A stretch of 64,000 nucleotides of DNA from Burkholderia sp. (GTDB lineage Bacteria > Pseudomonadota > Gammaproteobacteria > Burkholderiales > Burkholderiaceae). The position numbers and the translations under genes were made by a program. Of the stretch, positions 44,505 to 52,287 are shown piece by piece (positions within the stretch are counted from its first letter, which is position 1; the number at the start of each line of letters is the position of its first letter). The stretch covers positions 57,649-121,648 of the forward strand of contig JAIRVP010000049.1 of assembly GCA_031253835.1 (NCBI GenBank), given 5' to 3'. The notes beneath the pieces are model-generated. The model searched no databases. It saw nothing but the letters and a program-made list of their open reading frames with translations, and was not told the DNA's origin.

Positions 44505-44528
44505 CGGCCATCACCCGTTCGGATTAAG
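44505..44528. promoter_or_regulatory. Candidate shared operator of blocks A and B
   Basis: A 24-base segment in the gap between the two divergent SnoaL genes matches the block A leader segment 34603-34626 at 17 of 24 positions: both begin CGGCCATC and continue with CC, TT, GA and TA at identical spacing. AraC-type regulators often bind such sites, and an AraC gene lies in block C. The similarity could be by chance. Confidence 0.3.
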
Positions 44529-44623
44529 CCGGCGGTTCATGTATTCCGCTTTCGTCCGAACAGACGATGTGATGCAGGCAGCTTCGTTCCTACCATCGAA
44601 CGACACCACCACGAGACACGGCG

Positions 44624-45136
44624 ATGGACGACACGACCCGCACGCTCCACGAGTACGAGCAGATCCGACAGTTGAAATACCGGTATTTCCGCGCGGTCGA
44701 CACGCACGACTGGGCGCTGCTCGCGGATTGCCTGACCGAGGATTGCGAGGCGCGACTGTACGGCGGCCGCTATGCGTACGACGGCCGCGACGCGTTCGTG
44801 TCGAGCCTGCGCGACCTGATCGGCAAGCCGACCTTCCTGACGATGCATCACGGCCATCACCCGGAACTCACGCTGGTGTCCGCCGATCACGCGTGCGGCG
44901 TGTGGTTTCTCGAGGATCACGCGATCAATCTCGAGGACAACTACCTGCTGCACGGCACCGCGTTCTACGACGACCAGTACGTGAAGCGCGACGGCGTGTG
45001 GCGCATTCACGCGACGCGTCACGAGCGGCTGTTCGAAACCGTCACGTCGCCGATCCCGCCGTCGTGCACGCTGACCGCGAACCGGTTCGCGCCCGGCGCG
45101 CATCACGCGGCCGGCTCGACCGAAGCCGCTTCCTGA
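44624..45136 (+). CDS. SnoaL-like (NTF2-fold) protein, block B, plus strand
   Basis: 170 residues: YEQIRQLKYRYFRAVDTHDW, then TMHHGHHPELTLVSADHACG and YDDQYVKRDGVWRIHATRHERL, the standard SnoaL order. The cavity residues D, H and R (DTHDW, HHGHHPE, HATRH) resemble aldol or hydratase-type members. The C-terminal tail after 150 (APGAHHAAGSTEAAS) looks unstructured. It is followed by an EthD-domain gene. The shared 190-base region with the divergent operon contains the candidate operator at 44505-44528. Confidence 0.82.
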   Translation: MDDTTRTLHEYEQIRQLKYRYFRAVDTHDWALLADCLTEDCEARLYGGRYAYDGRDAFVSSLRDLIGKPTFLTMHHGHHPELTLVSADHACGVWFLEDHAINLEDNYLLHGTAFYDDQYVKRDGVWRIHATRHERLFETVTSPIPPSCTLTANRFAPGAHHAAGSTEAAS

Positions 45137-45186
45137 ACCCCGGCGGCAGCGCCGCCGATCCCGTCATTCCCCCTGGAGCCGGAGCA

Positions 45187-45903
45187 ATGGAGAAAGTCAT
45201 TTACGTGTTGTGGCGCGATGCGCAGGCCACGCCCGATCAGTGGAACCGCACGGTGCGCGCGCAGCTCGCCGACAAGCTGCTGTCGCTCGGTGCGCATGGC
45301 GTGCAGGTGAACGTCGTCGATGAAGCGGTCGCGCCGGCCGCGGGACTGAAGCAGACCAACACGCACCCGGGCATCGACGGGATCGTCGCGGTGTGGATGG
45401 ACAGCGCGAACGCGATGTTCCGCCAGCCGTTCGACGACGCGGTGCGTGCGGCGGTCCCGCACATGGCCGCGTATCTCGTCACCGAGTCGCAGCCGATTCC
45501 GAACACGCGCTTCCCTGCGCGCCCCGGCGAACGCACGGCCGGCTTCTCGCAGCTAGCATTCCTGAAGCGGCCGCCGCGTCTCACGCACGAAGCGTGGCTC
45601 GACGTGTGGCACGGTCATCACACGCGCGTCGCGATCGATACGCAGGACAATTTCCTGTATGTGCAGAACGTTGTCGTGCGCGCGCTCACGCATGCGGCGC
45701 CCGGTTACGACGCGATCGTCGAGGAGTGCTTCCCGGCTGAAGCAATGACCGATCCGCATGCGTTCTTCGATGCGGTCGGCGATGACGAGAAATTCCAGCG
45801 CAACGTGGCTGAAATGATGGACAGCTGCGGGCGCTTCATCGATTTCGACAAGATCGACGTGGTGCCGACGAGCCAGTACGTCGTGAAGGCCGTGCGCGGA
45901 TAA
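45187..45903 (+). CDS. EthD-domain (dimeric alpha/beta barrel) protein
   Basis: 238 residues, about twice the usual EthD length, so two ferredoxin-like halves are fused. The second half has FSQLAFLKRPPRLTHEAWLD and VWHGHHTRVAID, the EthD core pattern (R.P.ls.eeF..yW...H). The first half starts with VIYVLWRDAQATPDQWNR. EthD proteins accompany ether- and steroid- or polyketide-type degradation operons; their action is usually unknown, some being decarboxylases or cyclases. It belongs with the SnoaL gene (50 bases upstream) and ends at a strong terminator. Confidence 0.85.
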   Translation: MEKVIYVLWRDAQATPDQWNRTVRAQLADKLLSLGAHGVQVNVVDEAVAPAAGLKQTNTHPGIDGIVAVWMDSANAMFRQPFDDAVRAAVPHMAAYLVTESQPIPNTRFPARPGERTAGFSQLAFLKRPPRLTHEAWLDVWHGHHTRVAIDTQDNFLYVQNVVVRALTHAAPGYDAIVEECFPAEAMTDPHAFFDAVGDDEKFQRNVAEMMDSCGRFIDFDKIDVVPTSQYVVKAVRG

Positions 45904-45925
45904 CGCGCAGGATCGAGCGAAAAAA

Positions 45926-45951
45926 AACGCCAGCCCCGAGGGGCTGGCGTT
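45926..45951. terminator. Terminator between the EthD gene and aceA
   Basis: Arms AACGCCAGCCCC (45926-45937) and GGGGCTGGCGTT (45940-45951) around a CGAG-type loop. An A-run on the left becomes a T-run for the minus strand, so it is an intrinsic terminator of aceA and probably also of the EthD gene. Confidence 0.9.
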
Positions 45952-45972
45952 GTGCTTCGGGCCGGACGACGA

Positions 45973-47556
45973 TCAGAACTGGTTCATCGTGTTGTCCTTG
46001 CCCGCCGCCTTCAGCGCCGCGTCGCCGCTGAAGTACTCCTTGTGGTCGTCGCCAATGTCCGAGCCGGACATGTTCTGGTGCTTCACGCAGGCGATGCCCT
46101 GGCGGATTTCCTTGCGCTGCACGCCTGCCACGTAGCCCAGCATGCCCTGGTCGCCGAAGTATTCCTTGGCCAGGTTGTCGGTCGACAGTGCGGCCGTGTG
46201 GTACGTCGGCAGCGTGATCAGGTGGTGGAAGATGCCGGCTTCACGCGATGCATCGGCCTGGAACGTGCGGATCTTCTCGTCGGCCAGCTTCGCCAGTTCC
46301 GTCTCGTCGTACTCCACGCTCATCAGCTGCGCACGGTCGTAGGCCGACACGTCCTTGCCTTCGGCCTTCAGTGCGTCGTACGCCTGCTGGCGGAAGTTCA
46401 GCGTCCAGTTGAACGACGGGCTGTTGTTGTACACCAGCTTCGCGTTCGGGATCACCTTGCGGATCTCGTTGACCATGCCGCCGATCTGCGCGATATGCGG
46501 TTTTTCGGTTTCGATCCACAGCAGGTCGGCGCCGTTCTGCAGCGACGTGATGCAGTCGAGCACGCAACGCGCTTCGCCCGTGCCGGCGCGGAACTGGAAC
46601 AGGTTGCTCGGCAGGCGCTTCGGGCGCAGCAGCTTGCCGTCGCGCTTGATGACGACGTCACCGTTGCCCAGCTGATCGGCCGACAGCTCTTCGCAATCGA
46701 GGAATGCGTTGTACTGGTCGCCCAGGTCGCCCGGCGCGGCCGTCACGGCGATCTGCTTGGTCAGGCCGGCGCCCAGCGAGTCGGTACGCGCGACGATGAT
46801 GCCGTCGTCCACGCCCAGCTCCAGGAACGCGTAGCGGATCGCGCGGATCTTCGCGAGGAAGTCCTCGTGCGGCACCGTGACCTTGCCGTCCTGGTGGCCG
46901 CACTGCTTCTCGTCCGACACCTGGTTTTCGATCTGGATGCAGCAGGCGCCCGCTTCGATGAACTGCTTGGCCAGCAGGTAGGTCGCTTCCGCGTTGCCGA
47001 AGCCGGCATCGATGTCGGCGATGATCGGCACGACGTGCGTCACGTGGTTGTCGATCTTTTCCTGGATCGCGGCCTTCGCGGTTGCGTCCTTCGCCGCATC
47101 CAGCGCGCGGAACAGGCCGCCCAGCTCACGGGCGTCGGCCTGGCGCAGGAACGTGTACAGCTCGCGGATCAGCGCGCTGACCGACGTCTTTTCATGCATC
47201 GACTGGTCCGGCAGCGGGCCGAATTCCGAGCGCAGCGCGGCGACCATCCAGCCCGACAGGTACAGGTAGCGGCGTTCGGTGCTGTTGAAGTGCTTCTTGA
47301 TGGAGATCATCTTCTGCTGGCCGATGAAGCCGTGCCAGCAACCCAGCGACTGCGTGTACTTGGCCGGATCGGCGTCGTACGCGGCCATGTCGGCACGCAT
47401 GATCTTCGCGGTGTACTTCGCGATGTCCAGGCCCGTCTTGAACTTGTTCTGGGCACGCATGCGAGCGGCGTACTCGGGGCTGATGGCATTCCACGCGGTG
47501 CCGTGGTTTTCCTTCAAGCCGGCCACTGCCTTGATGTCGTCTTGGTACTGGGACAT
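45973..47556 (-). CDS. aceA: Isocitrate lyase
   Basis: Splits isocitrate to glyoxylate and succinate; glyoxylate shunt, needed for growth on acetate and fatty acids. It has 527 residues, the longer Pseudomonas-type isocitrate lyase rather than the roughly 430-residue E. coli type. The catalytic Cys219 is in EKQCGHQDG; ADIDAGFGNAEATYLLAK and YNNSPSFNWTLNF are also typical. A perfect palindrome (47672-47685) lies 116 bases before the start. Malate synthase is not adjacent. It stands between blocks B and C of the SDR-rich locus. Confidence 0.97.
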   Translation of the reverse strand: MSQYQDDIKAVAGLKENHGTAWNAISPEYAARMRAQNKFKTGLDIAKYTAKIMRADMAAYDADPAKYTQSLGCWHGFIGQQKMISIKKHFNSTERRYLYLSGWMVAALRSEFGPLPDQSMHEKTSVSALIRELYTFLRQADARELGGLFRALDAAKDATAKAAIQEKIDNHVTHVVPIIADIDAGFGNAEATYLLAKQFIEAGACCIQIENQVSDEKQCGHQDGKVTVPHEDFLAKIRAIRYAFLELGVDDGIIVARTDSLGAGLTKQIAVTAAPGDLGDQYNAFLDCEELSADQLGNGDVVIKRDGKLLRPKRLPSNLFQFRAGTGEARCVLDCITSLQNGADLLWIETEKPHIAQIGGMVNEIRKVIPNAKLVYNNSPSFNWTLNFRQQAYDALKAEGKDVSAYDRAQLMSVEYDETELAKLADEKIRTFQADASREAGIFHHLITLPTYHTAALSTDNLAKEYFGDQGMLGYVAGVQRKEIRQGIACVKHQNMSGSDIGDDHKEYFSGDAALKAAGKDNTMNQF

Positions 47557-47959
47557 GTCAATCTCCTGGGAACGAAGCGCATTTGAGTAAAGGGTTCAGC
47601 GTGCCCGCTTCGTGTGACGAAGCGAACTGCATGGACTCAATATTAATCCTGTCCGGTGCGTTTTCGGCCAAGTCTTATATAAGACATAAGATATAAATTT
47701 TTGTTGTTTTTCAATGAGATAGGCAAGCGATTTTGCGATGCAAAACAAGTTTTCACGCGGCGGAAAGGCGACGCGACCGGAATTCCACTCGCATTCCGCG
47801 ATGTGAAAAGCCCTTTCGCAGTTGAAGAAAGGCCGGGCGCGGCAGTCCCTGCTGCCGCCACAGCATGTGACAAAACGTCTATACTTGGACAATCCATCGA
47901 CCGCGAGCGGCACGCTCGCTCCCCGCGCACCGCGGTGCGCGCCTCCTGCCCGGAGCGAC
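47557..47959. other. Divergent promoter region, aceA and deacylase gene
   Basis: 403 bases. The left half is AT-rich and contains the palindrome at 47672-47685. A TATACT -10-like element occurs at 47880-47885, directed to the right. A perfect 16-base palindrome GCGCACCGCGGTGCGC (47925-47940) just before the ribosome site could be a hairpin in the leader. No gene is seen. Confidence 0.45.
47672..47685. promoter_or_regulatory. Palindromic operator GTCTTATATAAGAC in the aceA promoter
   Basis: A perfect 14-base palindrome, GTCTTATATAAGAC, with a further partial copy (ATAAGATATAA) directly next to it. It sits at about -120 relative to the aceA ATG, in the only AT-rich stretch of the region. The regulator is not known from the window; a GntR-type protein would fit such a TCTTATATAAGA motif. 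Confidence 0.5.
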
Positions 47960-48481
47960 ATGAACGACTCTCCCGTTTTCGACACGCTTTGCGATCTGCT
48001 GAATACGTCCGGTGCGCGGTTCCGCGTGCTCGAACATCCGGCGGAAGGCAAATCCGACGTGATCGCCGCGATCCGCGGCACGCGCCCCGAACAGGGCGCG
48101 AAGGCGATGCTCTGCACGTTCAAGGACGGCGGCGGCACCACCGCGCTCGCCGTGATCCCCGGCCACCTGAAGATCGATTTCCGCAAGGTTGCCGATGCCG
48201 TCGGCCGCCGCAAGGCGACGCTCGCGTCGCCCGACGTCGCGGCCGCCGTCACGCGCTGCGTGATGGGCGCCGTGCCGCCGTTCGCGTTCGACGAAAACGT
48301 CACGCTCGTCGTCGATCCCGCACTGGTCGAACGCAACGCCGAGATCGCCTTCAACGCGGGCCGCCTCGACCGCTCGGTCGTGCTCGACTCGGCCGACTAC
48401 GTGCGGATCGCCCGGCCGCTGCTGGCCGACATCACGCGGCCGGAAACGGCCGACGCCCCGTCGCCGCAGGAAAGCGCATGA
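47960..48481 (+). CDS. YbaK/ProX-type aminoacyl-tRNA deacylase-like protein
   Basis: 173 residues of the YbaK/EbsC family (a domain homologous to the editing domain of prolyl-tRNA synthetase). Conserved are RFRVLEHPAEGKSDVIAAIRG, AKAMLCTFK and PGHLKIDFRKVADAVGRRKA. Such proteins usually clear mischarged Ala or Cys from tRNA-Pro. ATG 47960 has GGAG seven bases before it. It overlaps the following regulator gene by four bases (ATGA). The pairing with a regulator and an amino-acid ammonia-lyase suggests removal of a non-standard aminoacyl-tRNA, perhaps of the amino acid that the lyase degrades. Confidence 0.83.
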   Translation: MNDSPVFDTLCDLLNTSGARFRVLEHPAEGKSDVIAAIRGTRPEQGAKAMLCTFKDGGGTTALAVIPGHLKIDFRKVADAVGRRKATLASPDVAAAVTRCVMGAVPPFAFDENVTLVVDPALVERNAEIAFNAGRLDRSVVLDSADYVRIARPLLADITRPETADAPSPQESA

Positions 48482-49116
48482 CCGCGCCCCGCACACCGCC
48501 GCTGTCCGAGCAGGCGTCGCTGATCGAACAGGTGCAGCGCATTGCCGAAGGGCTCGGCGAGATGTTCGCGCCGTTCACCGAGGTCGTCGTGCACGACCTG
48601 CGCACGCCGCAGCACGCGATCCTCGCGATCCACAACAACCTGTCCGGGCGCGCGGTCGGCGATCCGGCGACCGAACTCGGCCTCGCGCGCATCGCCGACA
48701 ACGATTTCCCGCAGGTGCTCGCGAACTACCCGAACCGCTTCGCCGACGGCCGCACCGCGAAAAGCACGTCGATCGGCATCAAGGATTCGACCGGGCGCTA
48801 CGTGGCCGCGCTGTGCCTGAATGCCGACGTCACGCTGTTCCGCGGCTTCCAGGGCATGCTGAACCAGTTCTGCCGCACCGACGGCGAGACCGTCGTCGAG
48901 ACGCTCGACCCGGCCGGCGCCGACGCGATCCGGCAGCGCATCGACGCATTCGCGACGCGCCTCGCGACGACGCCGCGCGAGCTGAAGACCGACCAGCGCC
49001 GCGAGCTGCTGCAGATGCTGAAGGCCGACGGCTTCCTCGAGGTGCGCCGCGCGATGGAAATCGTGTCGCAGCATCTCGGCGTCTCGCGCGCGACCGTCTA
49101 CAACGATGCGAAGTGA
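48478..49116 (+). CDS. YheO/DauR-type PAS and HTH transcriptional regulator
   Basis: 212 residues: a PAS-like domain (YheO-type, about 15-130: FAPFTEVVVHDLRTPQHAIL, STSIGIKDSTGRYVAALCLN) and a C-terminal HTH_22 domain (about 150-212: LLQMLKADGFLEVRRAMEIV, VSQHLGVSRATVYNDAK). DauR of Pseudomonas controls D-arginine breakdown and other members control amino-acid pathways. It is fused in operon with the deacylase gene (4-base overlap) and 50 bases before the ammonia-lyase gene, so it probably controls that gene. Confidence 0.87.
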   Translation: MTAPRTPPLSEQASLIEQVQRIAEGLGEMFAPFTEVVVHDLRTPQHAILAIHNNLSGRAVGDPATELGLARIADNDFPQVLANYPNRFADGRTAKSTSIGIKDSTGRYVAALCLNADVTLFRGFQGMLNQFCRTDGETVVETLDPAGADAIRQRIDAFATRLATTPRELKTDQRRELLQMLKADGFLEVRRAMEIVSQHLGVSRATVYNDAK

Positions 49117-49166
49117 TATCCGCGCGCTGTCTTTCAGTTGACTGACCTTTCCGATCTCGAGCAACC

Positions 49167-50141
49167 ATGAACTCTCCGACTCTCCCCACGTACGACGACG
49201 TCGCCGCCGCCGCGGCCCGGCTCGAAGGCCATGCGCACCGCACGCCGGTGATGACGTCGCGAACGGTCGACGAAGCGCTCGGCGCGCAGGTGTTCTTCAA
49301 GTGCGAAAACCTGCAGCGCATGGGTGCATTCAAGTTCCGCGGCGCATTCAACGCGCTGTCGCGCTTCAATGCCGAACAGCGCCGCCACGGCGTCGTCGCG
49401 TTCTCGTCCGGCAACCATGCGCAGGCGATCGCGCTGTCGGCACGCATCCTCGGCATTCCCGCGACGATCGTGATGCCGCAGGACGCGCCGGCCGCGAAGA
49501 TGGCCGCGACGCGCGGCTACGGCGGCAACGTCGTGACCTACGACCGCTACACCGAGGACCGCGAGCAGATCGGCCGCGATCTCGCGGAGCAGCATGGGCT
49601 CACGCTGATCCCGCCCTACGATCACGCGGACGTGATCGCCGGCCAGGGCACGGCGGCCAAGGAACTGTTCGACGAAGTCGGCCCGCTCGACGCGGTGTTC
49701 GCGCCGCTCGGCGGCGGCGGGCTGCTGTCGGGCACCGCGCTCGCCACGCGCGCGCTGTCGCCGCACGCGACGCTGTACGGCGTCGAGCCCGAAGCCGGCA
49801 ACGACGGCCAGCAGTCGTTCCGCTCCGGCGCGATCGTCCGGATCGACACGCCGCGCACGATCGCCGACGGCGCACAGACGCAATACCTCGGCAACCTGAC
49901 GTTCCCGATCATCCGCCGCGACGTCGACGACATCCTGACCGCGACCGACGCGGAGCTGGTCGACTGCATGCGCTTCTTCGCCACACGTCTGAAGATTGTC
50001 GTCGAGCCGACCGGCTGCCTGTCGTTCGCCGCCGCGCGACGGATGAAGGACGCGCTGCAGGGCAAGCGCGTCGGCGTCGTGGTCAGCGGCGGCAACGTCG
50101 ATCTCGAGAACTTCTGCGCGCTGGTGTCGGCGCCGGCCTGA
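49167..50141 (+). CDS. Threo-3-hydroxy-L-aspartate ammonia-lyase-like PLP enzyme
   Basis: PLP-dependent threonine/serine dehydratase-fold enzyme of 324 residues. The Schiff-base Lys is in MGAFKFRGAFNAL; FSSGNHAQAIALSA binds the PLP phosphate loop, and LGGGGLLSG the phosphate. It matches the group named threo-3-hydroxyaspartate ammonia-lyase (deaminating hydroxyaspartate to oxaloacetate), also close to EutB of hydroxyectoine use. A regulator and an editing-type deacylase precede it. A role in detoxifying or using a hydroxy-amino acid is likely; the exact substrate cannot be told from sequence. Confidence 0.82.
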   Translation: MNSPTLPTYDDVAAAAARLEGHAHRTPVMTSRTVDEALGAQVFFKCENLQRMGAFKFRGAFNALSRFNAEQRRHGVVAFSSGNHAQAIALSARILGIPATIVMPQDAPAAKMAATRGYGGNVVTYDRYTEDREQIGRDLAEQHGLTLIPPYDHADVIAGQGTAAKELFDEVGPLDAVFAPLGGGGLLSGTALATRALSPHATLYGVEPEAGNDGQQSFRSGAIVRIDTPRTIADGAQTQYLGNLTFPIIRRDVDDILTATDAELVDCMRFFATRLKIVVEPTGCLSFAAARRMKDALQGKRVGVVVSGGNVDLENFCALVSAPA

Positions 50142-50258
50142 CCGTCGCGCCGTACATGAATATCCTGTAATCCGTGCGCCATTGCGCCTTCACGACGCGT
50201 TAAGTTTCGCGCCCTAGACTGATTACGTTGTCCCGCAGTCAGTCGTGAAGGAGCCACC

Positions 50259-50507
50259 ATGAACATGCACGCGATCGTCGCCGCCGCCCTGGCGGCCGCC
50301 TCCCTTTCGGCGTTCGCTCAACCGGGCGCGACGTCATCCGGTTTCCCCGCCGCATCGCCGCACGACGCCGTCGCGCAGGCGATGCACCGCTCGCCCGGCG
50401 CATTGCCGCACGCCGGCTTCGTGCTCGCGAAGATCGATCAGAACAATACGCCGCCCGATCGCGGCGGCGACCCGAGCGGCCGCACGCACACCGGCACGCA
50501 CATGTAA
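50259..50507 (+). CDS. Small exported protein, function unknown
   Basis: 82 residues. GAAGGAG precedes ATG 50259 at ideal distance. A signal peptide (MNMHAIVAAALAAASLSAFA, cleavage after AFA) is followed by a Pro/Gly/His/Ser-rich mature part of about 62 residues (DQNNTPPDRGGDPSGRTHTG) without Cys. I recognise no family. It has its own promoter region (50142-50258), with a CTAGACT -10-like element at about 50212. It is divergent from no other gene; block C is read toward it from the right. Confidence 0.7.
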   Translation: MNMHAIVAAALAAASLSAFAQPGATSSGFPAASPHDAVAQAMHRSPGALPHAGFVLAKIDQNNTPPDRGGDPSGRTHTGTHM

Positions 50508-50551
50508 CGGCGCGCGCCGGGCGCCGCTGCCGCGCCCGGCCCCGCCGGCAT

Positions 50552-51376
50552 TCAGAACGACGGCAGCGACGGATCGCGCGCGGCGAGGATGTCGCCGGTG
50601 CGCCGCTGCAGCGCGCCGTCGATCGTCTCCGGCTGCGGAATCAGCCAGTAGCGCCCTGCGCGGATACCGTCGAACACCCGCTCGGCGAACGCGTCGGGTG
50701 TGAGCCCGTGCGCGTTCAGCATCGCGCGCATCGTGTCGACGAAGCCCTGCACCTCGGGCCGGTCGTGCGCGGCGCCGAACGGATCGTTGAAGATGCCCGA
50801 CTGCACCGGGCCCGGCGCGAGCAGCGACACGCCGACCGGCGCGCCGAGCATCTTCAGTTCTCCATACAGCGATTCGGTCAGCGCGACCACCGCGAACTTC
50901 GTCGCCGAATACGGCGACATCAGCGGGCTCGGCAGGAAACCGCCGACCGACGCGGTGTTCACGACGCGCGCCGGCACGTTGCGTTCGAGCATCCGCGGCA
51001 CGAAGCTGCGGATCCCGTTCAGCACGCCGTGCACGTTGATCGCGAAGCTGCGCTCGAAGCGTTCCGGCGTGATTTCCCAGCTGAAGCCGGTCGCCATCAC
51101 GCCTGCGTTGTTGAACAGCAGGTCGACGCCGCCGAAGCGCCGCCAGGCGGCTTCGGCCAGCGCGTCGACGGCTTCCGGCCGGCTCACGTCGGTCGGCACG
51201 CACAGCACGTCGGTATCGAGCGTCGCGGCGAACGCGTCGAGTTTCGCCGGATCGAGATCGGCCAGCACGACGCGCATGCCGAGCGCGGCCGCGCGGCGTG
51301 CAAGCCCGCTGCCGATGCCGCTGGCCGCGCCGGTGATTACGGCGGTACCGCCGTCGAAGCGAATCGAATTCGTCAT
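50552..51376 (-). CDS. SDR-family oxidoreductase, block C last
   Basis: Classical SDR of 274 residues: TGAASGIG, NNAGV, NTASVGG and active-site YSATK. The Asp of VLADLDPAKL predicts NAD. The C-terminus (GRYWLIPQPETIDGALQRR) matches SDRs of the 'polyhydroxybutyrate/oxidoreductase DHRS7-like' group. Start ATG 51376 (MTNSIRFDGGTAVITGAASG). It follows the previous gene by five bases and completes the five-gene block C operon. Confidence 0.87.
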   Translation of the reverse strand: MTNSIRFDGGTAVITGAASGIGSGLARRAAALGMRVVLADLDPAKLDAFAATLDTDVLCVPTDVSRPEAVDALAEAAWRRFGGVDLLFNNAGVMATGFSWEITPERFERSFAINVHGVLNGIRSFVPRMLERNVPARVVNTASVGGFLPSPLMSPYSATKFAVVALTESLYGELKMLGAPVGVSLLAPGPVQSGIFNDPFGAAHDRPEVQGFVDTMRAMLNAHGLTPDAFAERVFDGIRAGRYWLIPQPETIDGALQRRTGDILAARDPSLPSF

Positions 51377-51381
51377 GTCAG

Positions 51382-52257
51382 TCAGAGTCCTGTGGGGTCG
51401 ATGAGGGGATGCGCGTACGCGGGAATCACCGGCGGCGGCAGCGGCGCGCGGCCGTCGAGCGAACGCACCGCGAGTTGCTGCGCGAGCGGGAAATGCAGGC
51501 TGTGCGTGACGAGGCCCGTGCGTTCGCGCGCCGGCAGGCTGCACAGCGCGAGCGCGGTTTCGGCGAGATACGCGACGTCCTCGGTCGGATAGCCTTCGGG
51601 GATGTAGCGCGCGGCGCCCGGCGTGCGGATCGCCGTGCTCGGCGCGACGAGATTCACCGCGATGCCGTCGGCTTCGAGTTCGGCCGCGAGCCCCTGCGTG
51701 AAGCGCGACAGCGCGGCCTTCACCGCCGCATAGACGGTCGCGCCGCCCGCGCGCGAAAAATCGTCGAACGGCCGCAGCGGCGGCAGCGCCGTCACCGAGC
51801 CGACGTTGACGATCCAGCCGGCGCCGCGTGCGCGCATCCGCGGGATCGCGGCCTGCGCCAGCGCGAACGGGATGCGCAGATAGTGTTCGATCGTCGTGTC
51901 GAACATCGTCATCGGCATCGCGTCGACGCACGCGTAATCGGCCATGCCCGCGTTGTTCACGAGGATGTCGAGACCGCCGGCGGCGTGCGCCGCGCGCCCG
52001 ACGAGTGCGTCGCGCTCGGCCGCGTTCGACAGGTCGGCCGCGAGCGCGATCGCGCGGCCGCCGGCCTGTTCGATCAGCGCGACGGTTTCGGCGAGCGTGC
52101 CGGCGGTGGTCGCCGATTGCGTGAGGCTGCGCGCCGTCACGACGACGGTCGCGCCTTCGGATGCGAGGCGCTGCGCGATCGCGCGGCCGATGCCGCGGCT
52201 CGCGCCCGTCACGAGCGCGCACTTGCCGGCCAGGATCCGGGATGGGGTATCGGTCAT
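51382..52257 (-). CDS. SDR-family oxidoreductase, block C
   Basis: Classical SDR of 291 residues: TGASRGIG, NNAGM and active-site YAAVK in GGATVYAAVKAALSRF. VVTARSLTQ after the second strand shows an Arg, so NADP is likely. ATG 52257 (MTDTPSRI) is preferred over 52272 because GGAG lies six bases before it. Fourth gene of block C, five bases before the last. Confidence 0.86.
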   Translation of the reverse strand: MTDTPSRILAGKCALVTGASRGIGRAIAQRLASEGATVVVTARSLTQSATTAGTLAETVALIEQAGGRAIALAADLSNAAERDALVGRAAHAAGGLDILVNNAGMADYACVDAMPMTMFDTTIEHYLRIPFALAQAAIPRMRARGAGWIVNVGSVTALPPLRPFDDFSRAGGATVYAAVKAALSRFTQGLAAELEADGIAVNLVAPSTAIRTPGAARYIPEGYPTEDVAYLAETALALCSLPARERTGLVTHSLHFPLAQQLAVRSLDGRAPLPPPVIPAYAHPLIDPTGL

Positions 52258-52287
52258 GATGTCTCCAGTCATTTCGATGCGTGTTGT

